Of a DNA stretch of 64,000 nucleotides, positions 25,048 through 32,846 are shown in pieces. Position numbers and translations under genes: made by a program. Source of the stretch: Agathobacter sp. (GTDB lineage: Bacteria > Bacillota > Clostridia > Lachnospirales > Lachnospiraceae); the NCBI GenBank assembly GCA_022775045.1, contig JALFLB010000002.1, positions 53,450-117,449 of the forward strand, written 5' to 3'. Numbering within the stretch: position 1 is the stretch's first letter; the number at the start of each line of letters is the position of its first letter. Below the pieces are notes generated by a model. It worked only from the letters and a program-made list of their open reading frames with translations, made no database searches and was not told where the DNA came from.

Positions 25048-25944
25048 ATGTACACACAATTTTTTGGAAATTATTTGCTATCGAACGGCTATGTAACCAA
25101 AGAACAGCTCTTTTCAGCAATGCAGCGCGAAGCCACGCAGCATATGAAACTTGGTACACTTGCCATGCACGCGGGCTATATGAATGCATCCCAGGTTGAC
25201 GAGACCGTGATTCAGCAGACACATCAGGATCGTAAATTTGGTGAACTGGCCGTTGAACTGGGCTACCTGACCGATGATCAGGTACTCTCTCTTTTAAAGC
25301 AGCAGAACCCTGCCTACCTTTCACTTGGACAGGTTCTTTTGGATGATGGCATCCTTACTAATTCCGATTTTGAAATCATCATGAATGATTACAGTTCCAA
25401 AAATGGAATTCAGGGATTGGATGCAATCACAGAAATGCCGGAAGCAATTCATAATCTCCTTAACAGCTTTTTCCAAAAATCAGATACCAGCGTCTCTCAT
25501 AATGGTTATATGTTTGTAGAACTTCTCTTCAACGATTTTCTTCGCTTTATCGGAGATGATTTTACTCCGATGAATGTCAAAGAAGTGAAAGGGGCTCCCA
25601 TTAATTGTTGTGTAAAGCAGGAAGTACATGGTGACTATTCCATCAACACCTATATTTCCATGGATCAGCCGACAGCAATTGCTTTTGCGTCCCGTTATGT
25701 CCATGAACAATTCAGCGAATATGACGAATATGTTCAGGCTTCTCTGGAAGACTTCCTAAATCTTCAGAACGGTCTGTTTATCGTCAATGTCTCAAATGAT
25801 TCCTCCACCGAGCTGACTCTTGGTGTACCGGAGCACGTTGATACAACCGAATTATCGTTTGAGAAGAAGACTCTTCAGTTTGAAATTCTTTATCCATTCG
25901 GTACAATCTATTTCTACATGGAATTGATTAAATCCAATGAATAA
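25048..25944 (+). CDS. CheX-like phosphatase fused to four 29-residue MshEN-like repeats
   Basis: 298 residues. The C-terminal half (about 150-298) is a CheC/CheX domain with a DxxN motif at Asp235 and Asn238, where CheX has ExxN; this family dephosphorylates CheY-P. The N-terminal 115 residues hold four tandem repeats with an exact 29-residue period: glycines at 7/14, 36/43, 65/72 and 94/101, with Gln or a similar residue 21 further on. That spacing matches the 24-residue motif plus 5-residue spacer of MshEN cyclic-di-GMP-binding domains (KLG and KFG in place of RLG). GGGAGA precedes the ATG. Confidence 0.8.
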   Translation: MYTQFFGNYLLSNGYVTKEQLFSAMQREATQHMKLGTLAMHAGYMNASQVDETVIQQTHQDRKFGELAVELGYLTDDQVLSLLKQQNPAYLSLGQVLLDDGILTNSDFEIIMNDYSSKNGIQGLDAITEMPEAIHNLLNSFFQKSDTSVSHNGYMFVELLFNDFLRFIGDDFTPMNVKEVKGAPINCCVKQEVHGDYSINTYISMDQPTAIAFASRYVHEQFSEYDEYVQASLEDFLNLQNGLFIVNVSNDSSTELTLGVPEHVDTTELSFEKKTLQFEILYPFGTIYFYMELIKSNE

Positions 25945-25951
25945 TAAAAAG

Positions 25952-25976
25952 ATCCCACCGGATTTTCCGGTGGGAT
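25952..25976. terminator. Bidirectional terminator between the CheX-like gene and thrC
   Basis: ATCCCACCGGA and TCCGGTGGGAT form an 11-bp stem with a three-base loop, A-run before and T-run after, so it works on both strands. Confidence 0.92.
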
Positions 25977-25980
25977 TTTT

Positions 25981-27471
25981 CTATACTCCAAGAAATTTTT
26001 TCACAACCTGTGGCATCTCTTCTACTTCGCAAACTGTATCGTGAAGTACTTTTGCATTTCGGATATCCTCAATTGCCTGTGGAACTGCCACATTACCAAT
26101 CTTAGACAATTCATCTACCAATTCAAAATCTGACATTGCGTCATACTTTGTATCAATAGCATTCATGACACTTCTTGTAAATTTGAATGGACTTGCTGTA
26201 CTGGCGATCACCGTCTTTGTCTCTGTATCACCGGTTTCAGTCTTATACTTATTGTAAACACCGGCCGCAACAGCAGTATGCGTATCAATTACATATCCTG
26301 TATCTTCATATAGTTTCCGTATCACAGCAGCAGTCTCTGCCTCACTGGTATAATTACCGTAAAAATCAACAAGACCTGCTCTCATCTCATCGGTAATAGC
26401 ATATCTTCCTTCCGAAGCAAGATCTGACATCAGCTTTGTATTCTTTGCAACATCATTTCCGGCAATCCGGTAAATCAACCGCTCCAGATTCGAAGAAATC
26501 AGAATATCCATGGATGGTGAACTGGTCAGAATAAAATCACGATTCTTATCATAGGTTCCGCTGGAGAAGAAATCAAACAAAACTTTATTCTCATTGGAAG
26601 CACAAATTAATTTTGCGATCGGAAGTCCCATGTTCTTTGCATAAAAAGCAGCTAAAATATTGCCAAAGTTTCCAGTCGGCACAACAACATTGATTTTCTC
26701 GTCTTTTGCAATCACACCATTCTTATAGAGCTTTGCATATGCATAAACATAGTACGCGACTTGTGGAATAAGACGTCCGATATTGATGGAGTTCGCAGAA
26801 GAAAACTGATATCCGGCTGCATCCAGTTCTGCTTCCAGTGCTGTATCATTGAACATCTTCTTCACACCAGTCTGGGCCTGATCAAAGTTACCGTTGATTC
26901 CCACAACAAAGGTATTATCTCCCTTCTGGGTAACCATCTGCTTCTCCTGAATCGGGCTTACCCCATTCTTCGGATAAAATACGATGATCTTGGTTCCCTC
27001 AACATCTGCAAATCCCGCAAGGGCTGCCTTACCAGTGTCCCCGGAAGTAGCAGTCAAAATGACAATATCATTTTTAACATTATTTTTTCTGGCAGAAGTT
27101 ATGAGAAGATGAGGCAGAATCGAAAGAGCCATGTCCTTAAATGCAATCGTCGGTCCGTGGAACAACTCTAAATAATATGCACCATCCGCATCAACAAGCG
27201 GAGCAATCTCCTCGGTATCAAACTTGCTGTCATATGCTTTCTCAATGCAGTTCTTCAGTTCCTCCTCCGTAAAATCGGTAAAAAACTTACTCATTACTGC
27301 ATAAGCCGTCTCCTTATAGTTCATGTCAGCAAGTTCCTCTATACTAACATCCAAAGCCGGAATACTTTCCGGTACAAATAAACCACCGTCATCCGCCAAT
27401 CCTTTTAAGATTGCCTGAGATGCCGTAAACTTCACTTTATCATTTCTGGTACTTGAATACATTAAATCCAT
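25981..27471 (-). CDS. thrC: Threonine synthase
   Basis: Converts O-phosphohomoserine to threonine with PLP. The 496-residue protein is the long bacterial/fungal type: N-terminal STRNDKVKFTASQAILKGLADDGGLFVPE, PLP lysine in HGPTIAFKDMAL, phosphate loop TATSGDTGKAALAGF, and VVPTGNFGNILAAFYAKNMGLP. The ATG start has no strong ribosome site (AAAAA tract); start confidence is moderate. It stands alone, with asd of the same pathway at 49355. Confidence 0.95.
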   Translation of the reverse strand: MDLMYSSTRNDKVKFTASQAILKGLADDGGLFVPESIPALDVSIEELADMNYKETAYAVMSKFFTDFTEEELKNCIEKAYDSKFDTEEIAPLVDADGAYYLELFHGPTIAFKDMALSILPHLLITSARKNNVKNDIVILTATSGDTGKAALAGFADVEGTKIIVFYPKNGVSPIQEKQMVTQKGDNTFVVGINGNFDQAQTGVKKMFNDTALEAELDAAGYQFSSANSINIGRLIPQVAYYVYAYAKLYKNGVIAKDEKINVVVPTGNFGNILAAFYAKNMGLPIAKLICASNENKVLFDFFSSGTYDKNRDFILTSSPSMDILISSNLERLIYRIAGNDVAKNTKLMSDLASEGRYAITDEMRAGLVDFYGNYTSEAETAAVIRKLYEDTGYVIDTHTAVAAGVYNKYKTETGDTETKTVIASTASPFKFTRSVMNAIDTKYDAMSDFELVDELSKIGNVAVPQAIEDIRNAKVLHDTVCEVEEMPQVVKKFLGV

Positions 27472-27598
27472 TTTTTATCCTCATTTTCAGTATTATAATC
27501 CGATATGTTTCCCGTTCATTATAGAAAAAAAAGCAAGTGGTGTCAATGAAATTTGTGTGTTATACTGTAGGAAAGTAAAGTTATACAAAGGAGAACCT

Positions 27599-28396
27599 AT
27601 GTTAACAGGAGTTTACCCAGCCACAAAAAAAGACGGAAAGCCCTACTTTCGTTCAAGCATCACCTACCAGGGCAAGCATATCAGTCTTGGCAGCTTTGAC
27701 ACGGAAGAGGAAGCTCACCAGGCATACTCAAGTGCTTCCCAGCTTTTGAACAGTCGGCTTTCTATCTATGACTCCTTTTACCTTACAAGGCACCTTGCTT
27801 TTGATAAACTGGTTTCACTGATCAATTTTCGTGATAACCACATGTATATTCCCACTCCGATTTATCTTCAAAAAAATTATTTCATCTACTATCTGGGGAT
27901 CCACCGGGAACTCAAATTTGATATTGACGATCTCTTCTACTACAGTGAACATAAAATTCTGCAGAGGCAGGGACATCTCTATGTCAATGACTATGGCATG
28001 CAGGTCACCATCCTCAGCCGCTATGGAATCAAAAGCCATGCTGTCTGTGGGAAAGATTATCGCTTTGTGAACGGTGACACCAACGATTTTCGCTATTCCA
28101 ACATTGAAGTCATCAATCCTTATTTCGGAGTCACCCGCTTTGAAAAAGATGGACAGATTCGCTACCGGACCCGCATCCACATCAACGGCAATTACACGAT
28201 TGGCACCTATCGTGACGAGACACGGGCTGCGATTGCCTATAACAAAGCTGTCGATCTGGCAAAACAGGCCGGCATTCAAAAGGATTTTCCCCAGAATTAT
28301 ATCGAAGCCCTCTCTGCTTCCGCTTACGCAGACATCTACACAAAAGTCAAAATTTCCACCAAATACTTAGACTATTTAAAAGGACTTCCCTGTTAG
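27599..28396 (+). CDS. Double AP2-domain protein with a degenerate HNH-like centre
   Basis: 265 residues. The N-terminus (3-45) is an AP2/ERF-type sheet (GVYPATKKDGKPYFRSSI, GSFDTEEEAHQAYSSA). A second AP2 unit lies at about 176-218 (GVTRFEKDGQIRYRTRI, GTYRDETRAAIAYNKAV). Just before it, DYRFVNGDTNDFRYSNIEVI resembles the HNH-endonuclease segment H-x-DGN-x-DNR-x-NLE, but the catalytic His is missing. This looks like a homing-endonuclease descendant that kept only DNA binding. AAGGAG precedes the ATG at 27599. Target unknown; a regulatory role is inference. Confidence 0.78.
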   Translation: MLTGVYPATKKDGKPYFRSSITYQGKHISLGSFDTEEEAHQAYSSASQLLNSRLSIYDSFYLTRHLAFDKLVSLINFRDNHMYIPTPIYLQKNYFIYYLGIHRELKFDIDDLFYYSEHKILQRQGHLYVNDYGMQVTILSRYGIKSHAVCGKDYRFVNGDTNDFRYSNIEVINPYFGVTRFEKDGQIRYRTRIHINGNYTIGTYRDETRAAIAYNKAVDLAKQAGIQKDFPQNYIEALSASAYADIYTKVKISTKYLDYLKGLPC

Positions 28397-28406
28397 GAAG
28401 TCCTTT
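28379..28406. terminator. Terminator after the AP2 gene
   Basis: AAAGGACTTCC and GGAAGTCCTTT form an 11-bp stem that contains the AP2 stop codon in its loop. It also faces the end of leuD. Confidence 0.88.
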
Positions 28407-28412
28407 CTCAGC

Positions 28413-28907
28413 CTATTTCTGATTGATATAATTCACAAGTCCCTCGCAGTCAATAATCTTTTGCATAAACGGTGGAAATGCCTGTCCCTGAAACTTCTTT
28501 CCTGTTGTCACATCCGTGATCACACCGGAATCAAAATCAACTTCGACCTCATCCCCTGCAATGATTTCCCTTGCTGCATCCGGGCACTCAATAATCGGAA
28601 GACCGATATTGATTGCATTACGATAGAAAATCCGTGCAAACGTTTCGGCAATAACACAGCTCACGCCGGATGCCTTAATAGCTATCGGTGCATGCTCTCT
28701 GGAAGAGCCGCATCCGAAGTTCTTGTTTGCAACAATAATATCCCCTACCTGAACTTTATTGACAAATTCCTTATCAATATCCTCCATACAATGTGTGGCA
28801 AGTTCCTTTGGATCTGAGGAATTCAAATACCTTGCCGGGATGATAACATCAGTATCTACATTATCACCATATTTAAAAACACTACCATGTGCTGCCTTCA
28901 TATCCAC
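28413..28907 (-). CDS. leuD: 3-isopropylmalate dehydratase small subunit
   Basis: Swivel subunit of isopropylmalate isomerase in leucine synthesis. The 164 residues are the short archaeal/clostridial LeuD type: [37 protein letters not shown] and [11 protein letters not shown]. The gene is 6 bases downstream of leuC. Members of this short LeuCD group can also act on homoaconitate or 2,3-dimethylmalate, but the leucine/isoleucine context at 32847-36966 makes isopropylmalate most likely. Confidence 0.9.
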   Translation of the reverse strand: MDMKAAHGSVFKYGDNVDTDVIIPARYLNSSDPKELATHCMEDIDKEFVNKVQVGDIIVANKNFGCGSSREHAPIAIKASGVSCVIAETFARIFYRNAINIGLPIIECPDAAREIIAGDEVEVDFDSGVITDVTTGKKFQGQAFPPFMQKIIDCEGLVNYINQK

Positions 28908-28913
28908 GCCTCC

Positions 28914-30176
28914 TTATACTACTTCATCCGGACCTGAGATTTTACCGGTAATTGCACTTGCCGCTGCCACAGCCGGACTTGCAAGGTATACCTCAGACTC
29001 CACATGTCCCATACGTCCAACAAAGTTACGGTTCGTTGTTGATACACAGCGTTCACCTTCAGCCAAGACACCCATGTATCCACCAAGACACGGACCGCAG
29101 GTCGGCGTACTGACAATTGCCCCCGCTTCAATAAATGTGCGTAAAAGTCCCTCTTCCATCGCATCCAGATAAATCTGCTGGGTAGCCGGAATCACAATTA
29201 CGCGAAGCCCCTTTGCCACTTTCTTTCCTTCAAGAATCTTGGCTGCAATACGAAGATCATCCATACGTCCATTGGTACAGGAGCCAATGACAACCTGATC
29301 AATCTTCACATCACCAACCTCATCAATTGTCTTTGTGTTTTCCGGCAAATGTGGGAAAGAAACCGTTGGTTTCAAAGTACTAAGATCAATCGTATACTCT
29401 TGCTCATACTCCGCATCGGCATCTGCCTCATATTCCGTAAACGGACGCTCGGAATGCTCCTTCATATAGGCTCTCGTCAAATCGTCAACCGGGAAAATTC
29501 CGTTCTTTCCACCTGCCTCAATAGCCATATTGGCAATTGTAAAACGGTCATCCATTGTCAGATACTTGATTCCATCCCCAACAAACTCCATGGACTTGTA
29601 AAGTGCCCCATCAACACCAATCATTCCAATAATATGAAGGATGACATCCTTACCGCTAATCCACTTTGCCGGTTTTCCTGTGATGTTGAATTTAATTGCA
29701 GACGGCACCTTAAACCATGCCTTTCCAGTAGCCATACCAGCGGCCATATCCGTACTTCCAACACCGGTAGAAAATGCCCCCAGCGCTCCATATGTACAAG
29801 TGTGCGAATCTGCACCGATAATCACATCTCCTGCCACCGTCAGTCCTTTTTCCGGAAGCAGTGCGTGCTCAATCCCCATCTCTCCGACATCAAAATAATT
29901 GGTAATCTCATTTCTACAGGCAAACTCCCTGACACATTTACAATGTTCCGCTGACTTGATATCCTTGTTTGGTGCAAAATGATCCATAACCAATGCAATC
30001 TTATCTTTGTGAAAAACTCCGTCCACCTTCATTTTCTCAATCTCATGAATTGCAACCGGAGATGTAATATCGTTACCGAGAACCAAATCCAATTCCGCCT
30101 CAATCAGCTGTCCTGCACTAACAGACGGAAGTCCCGCATGTGCTGCGAGAATTTTCTGAGTCATTGTCATTCCCAT
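28914..30176 (-). CDS. leuC: 3-isopropylmalate dehydratase large subunit
   Basis: 420-residue aconitase-family subunit. Fe-S ligands are visible in [15 protein letters not shown] and [13 protein letters not shown]; substrate residues lie in [20 protein letters not shown]. The ATG at 30174-30176 follows GGAGG; a TTG 18 bases upstream is less likely. Divergent from a LysR regulator with LysR-type operators between them. It could partly stand in for aconitase, which is not in the window, but nothing in the sequence shows that. Confidence 0.92.
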   Translation of the reverse strand: MGMTMTQKILAAHAGLPSVSAGQLIEAELDLVLGNDITSPVAIHEIEKMKVDGVFHKDKIALVMDHFAPNKDIKSAEHCKCVREFACRNEITNYFDVGEMGIEHALLPEKGLTVAGDVIIGADSHTCTYGALGAFSTGVGSTDMAAGMATGKAWFKVPSAIKFNITGKPAKWISGKDVILHIIGMIGVDGALYKSMEFVGDGIKYLTMDDRFTIANMAIEAGGKNGIFPVDDLTRAYMKEHSERPFTEYEADADAEYEQEYTIDLSTLKPTVSFPHLPENTKTIDEVGDVKIDQVVIGSCTNGRMDDLRIAAKILEGKKVAKGLRVIVIPATQQIYLDAMEEGLLRTFIEAGAIVSTPTCGPCLGGYMGVLAEGERCVSTTNRNFVGRMGHVESEVYLASPAVAAASAITGKISGPDEVV

Positions 30177-30212
30177 GGCTTTTTCCTCCTTCAATATCTT
30201 TTACCTATATGG

Positions 30213-30240
30213 ATTCTAGCATAGATTATATCATAATCAA
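30213..30240 (-). promoter_or_regulatory. Promoter of leuCD
   Basis: Minus-strand TTGATT (30235-30240), 16 bases, TAGAAT (30213-30218). The start near 30206 puts the TACCAT/ATGGTA site at about -65, the usual LysR recognition position. Confidence 0.5.
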
Positions 30241-30259
30241 AATACATAATAAACATATT

Positions 30260-30282
30260 TACCATAACTAATTTTCATGGTA
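30260..30282. promoter_or_regulatory. LysR-type operator (T-N11-A) between leuC and lysR
   Basis: TACCAT (30260-30265) and ATGGTA (30277-30282) are exact inverted repeats separated by 11 bases, the classic LysR recognition form. It overlaps the probable promoter of the regulator gene itself. Confidence 0.65.
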
Positions 30283-30305
30283 TACTAACATTATCATTAG
30301 TATAC
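30280..30305. promoter_or_regulatory. Second inverted repeat before the LysR gene
   Basis: GTATACTAA (30280-30288) and TTAGTATAC (30297-30305) are perfect 9-bp inverted repeats with an 8-base spacer. They cover a TATACT -10-like box (30281-30286), so occupancy should repress the regulator gene. Confidence 0.6.
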
Positions 30306-30322
30306 AAACGGAGGATCAATCC

Positions 30323-31231
30323 ATGAATCAAAACCTGTCATCTTACTGGATTTTCTATACCGTTGCCAACGCCGGAAATATTTCCCGCGCTGCTAAGGAA
30401 CTTTATATCAGCCAGCCTGCGATCAGCAAATCCATCCAGAAGTTGGAAGAAAATCTGGGATGCAAACTTTTTTCCAGAAGTTCGCGCGGTGTTCTTCTCA
30501 CAGAAGAAGGGCAACTCCTCTACGGACATGTAAAAGAAGCCTTTGAAACCTTAAACCATGGAGAGGACAAGCTCAAACGTTCCATCGAACTTGGTGTCGG
30601 TCATCTGCAGATAGGTGTCAGTGCAACTCTGTGTAAATATATGCTGCTGCCATACCTCAAAGAGTTTATACGCCGCAACCCACATATCAGTATATCGATC
30701 AATTGCCAGTCCACCAACGAAACTCTTCGTCTGCTTGACGAGAATAAAATCGATATCGGATTAATTGGAAAGCCGGAGAACTTAAAAAACATTCATTTCT
30801 ATTACCTGGATAATATAGAAGATATCTTTGTTGCCAACCCGGATTATCTCACCAACTTGAAAAAACGTGGAATCCCGGAGAATGCCATTCTTGGGAACTC
30901 TACTCTGATGCTGCTTGACAAAAACAACATGACAAGACAGTATATCGATGACTATCTTCAGAACAACCATATTACTGTAGCAGACTCCATTGATATTTCC
31001 AACATGGACCTGCTCATTGATTTTGCCAAAATCGGTGTCGGTGTCGCCTGCGTCATCAAGAGTTTTGTTTCGCAGGAATTACAAGATGGAAGTCTGGTAC
31101 AAATTCCCCTTGGAATCCCGATTCACCAACGGGAAGTGGGCTTTGCCTACAAGGAAAACATCAAGCCTTCCAAATCACTTCAAACCTTTATTGATTTCTT
31201 TAACAACTACAAACCGGAGGAAAACACATGA
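30323..31231 (+). CDS. LysR-family transcriptional regulator
   Basis: 302 residues: winged helix (NISRAAKELYISQPAISKSIQKLEENLGCKLFSR) then a periplasmic-binding-like effector domain. GGAGG precedes the ATG. Divergent from leuCD with two inverted repeats between, so control of leucine genes is the natural guess; an effector such as isopropylmalate is inference. The last codon overlaps the start of the DUF6062 gene, coupling their translation. Confidence 0.9.
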   Translation: MNQNLSSYWIFYTVANAGNISRAAKELYISQPAISKSIQKLEENLGCKLFSRSSRGVLLTEEGQLLYGHVKEAFETLNHGEDKLKRSIELGVGHLQIGVSATLCKYMLLPYLKEFIRRNPHISISINCQSTNETLRLLDENKIDIGLIGKPENLKNIHFYYLDNIEDIFVANPDYLTNLKKRGIPENAILGNSTLMLLDKNNMTRQYIDDYLQNNHITVADSIDISNMDLLIDFAKIGVGVACVIKSFVSQELQDGSLVQIPLGIPIHQREVGFAYKENIKPSKSLQTFIDFFNNYKPEENT

Positions 31232-31995
31232 AAGAACAAATTCATACAATACCAATTTCAGACGCCATGGCAAATGCCGGTGAATGTCCCTTCTGCTACA
31301 TTGAGCGCAAAACGGAAGAACATATGATGGACTTTGTCTTAGGACACGGAGCTTCATACATGGAATCCGATATTCGTGACATGACAGACCGCGAAGGTTT
31401 CTGCCGAGCCCACTTTAAGAAAATGTTTGATTACGGCAACTCTCTGGGAAATGCATGGATTTTAAAAACACTCTATCAACGCCATCTCGAAGAAATGGAC
31501 AAGGAATTCAAAAACTTTAAGCCTGAATCTTCTGCAAGAAAAGGTGGAATTTTCAACAAAAAAGGCACTAGCAGCAGTAATTCCATTGTAGACTGGATTA
31601 ACCGCAGAGAATCCTCCTGCTTCATTTGTTCCAGCGTACAAAATACTTTTCAGGCATATATGAAAACCTTTTTTACCATGTATAAAAAAGACGCTGATTT
31701 CCGCACTCAGGTTGTAAATACCAAGGGCTTCTGCCTCGACCATTTCAAGGTTCTCTGTGAGGGTGCTGACGAAATGCTTTCCGATCAGGAACGAAATGAG
31801 TTTTATGCTATTATGCTTCCTCTTATGCGGGAAAATGTCAGTCGGGTATACGATGACATAGCATGGTTTATCGAAAAATATGATTATAAAAACAGGGATG
31901 CCGACTGGAAGACTTCAAAAGACGCCATTCAGCGTGGAATGCAGAAACTCCGTGGAAGTGATCCTTCTCTTCCGCCACATATACTCAAGAAATAG
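31228..31995 (+). CDS. DUF6062 family protein, cysteine-rich, unknown function
   Basis: 255 residues, soluble, no signal peptide. Two similar halves each carry a CxxC pair and a later Cys followed by a His: CPFC then GFCRAHF in the first, CFIC then GFCLDHF in the second, which suggests two metal or redox sites made by duplication. The start ATG overlaps the LysR stop (ATGA), so it is made with the regulator. The stop end overlaps a convergent gene by 11 bases. I recognise the family pattern but know of no function. Confidence 0.8.
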   Translation: MKEQIHTIPISDAMANAGECPFCYIERKTEEHMMDFVLGHGASYMESDIRDMTDREGFCRAHFKKMFDYGNSLGNAWILKTLYQRHLEEMDKEFKNFKPESSARKGGIFNKKGTSSSNSIVDWINRRESSCFICSSVQNTFQAYMKTFFTMYKKDADFRTQVVNTKGFCLDHFKVLCEGADEMLSDQERNEFYAIMLPLMRENVSRVYDDIAWFIEKYDYKNRDADWKTSKDAIQRGMQKLRGSDPSLPPHILKK

Positions 31996-32746
31996 AATTC
32001 CGATTCCGCCTTTTTACGACCAATACATAGCCAAGATCCATCAAAAAAATACATAGTAAGATCAACAACGCATAGCCAGCAAGATAACCCGGATTGCCCA
32101 TAAAACTTTCAAGCCACTCCAGCGGCGATCCGGCCGATGGCTGGTTCACAAACATATAATTCACTCCAAAGTGCCGGTCAAAAAAATAGACTGGTGTCAC
32201 AACAACCACCAAAAACAGAATCACCTGCCATAATTTTCTCATAGCCGGAATAATCTTATGTGCATACAGAAGTGCAATCACATACATTACAATTCCCACA
32301 TGAAATAAAAATCCTTCTATCGTAATAAAGTGAACGACCGGATAAAAATTCCAGTTAGGAAACAATAATGCCAGTGTGGTCCCAGGCAGACAAATCGCAT
32401 AAAGCACCTGTCCCAGCCATTTCCAGCCCGTCACACAATGAATCGCACACAGAATCCCAGCCATACTGCACAAATGTAACGGAAGTTCATACAAAAAATC
32501 CTCACCGATCAAAGCAATATAAATCGCACGGACAACAATCCAGCCTATCATGGAGAACGAAATCAGATACTCAAATATTCTTCTTTTTTTCCCGGTTCCT
32601 TTCGCATACGCATACAAAAAAAGGATTGAGATCAAAGCAATTGCAGCCAGCCACAAAAGATGCCAGAAGCCAAACAGAGCAAATCCTATACCATCCGGAA
32701 TTTCTGTTTCATATGTAAAAAAATATTGCAGATAAGATACTTTCAT
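31985..32746 (-). CDS. TIGR02206/YwaF-like membrane protein
   Basis: 253 residues with about seven hydrophobic segments. The family mark YELPLHLCSMAGILCAIH lies near residue 90, and FDRHFGVNYMFVNQPSAGSP follows the fifth segment. YwaF-family proteins are widespread in Firmicutes without a settled role. The 3' end overlaps the DUF6062 gene. No ribosome site is obvious close to the ATG at 32744-32746. Confidence 0.82.
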   Translation of the reverse strand: MKVSYLQYFFTYETEIPDGIGFALFGFWHLLWLAAIALISILFLYAYAKGTGKKRRIFEYLISFSMIGWIVVRAIYIALIGEDFLYELPLHLCSMAGILCAIHCVTGWKWLGQVLYAICLPGTTLALLFPNWNFYPVVHFITIEGFLFHVGIVMYVIALLYAHKIIPAMRKLWQVILFLVVVVTPVYFFDRHFGVNYMFVNQPSAGSPLEWLESFMGNPGYLAGYALLILLCIFLMDLGYVLVVKRRNRNSIS

Positions 32747-32810
32747 TACACAGACATTCCTTTCCTTTGTTCAGAATAAGTATGCCCTTTTCCATCTCCT
32801 TTTATAACCA

Positions 32811-32844
32811 AAAGAGGAACCCGCAAAACAGGCTCCTCCCTTTT
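32811..32844 (-). terminator. Terminator of leuS
   Basis: GAGGAACC and GGCTCCTC pair with one mismatch around a loop, with A/T runs at each side. Confidence 0.65.
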
Positions 32845-32846
32845 CT

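Noticed and set aside
28413..30176. leuCD as the missing aconitase for the citrate operon
   Set aside because: The proteins are separate small and large subunits of the isopropylmalate dehydratase type with LysR control and leucine genes in the window. Nothing in the sequence shows use of citrate.
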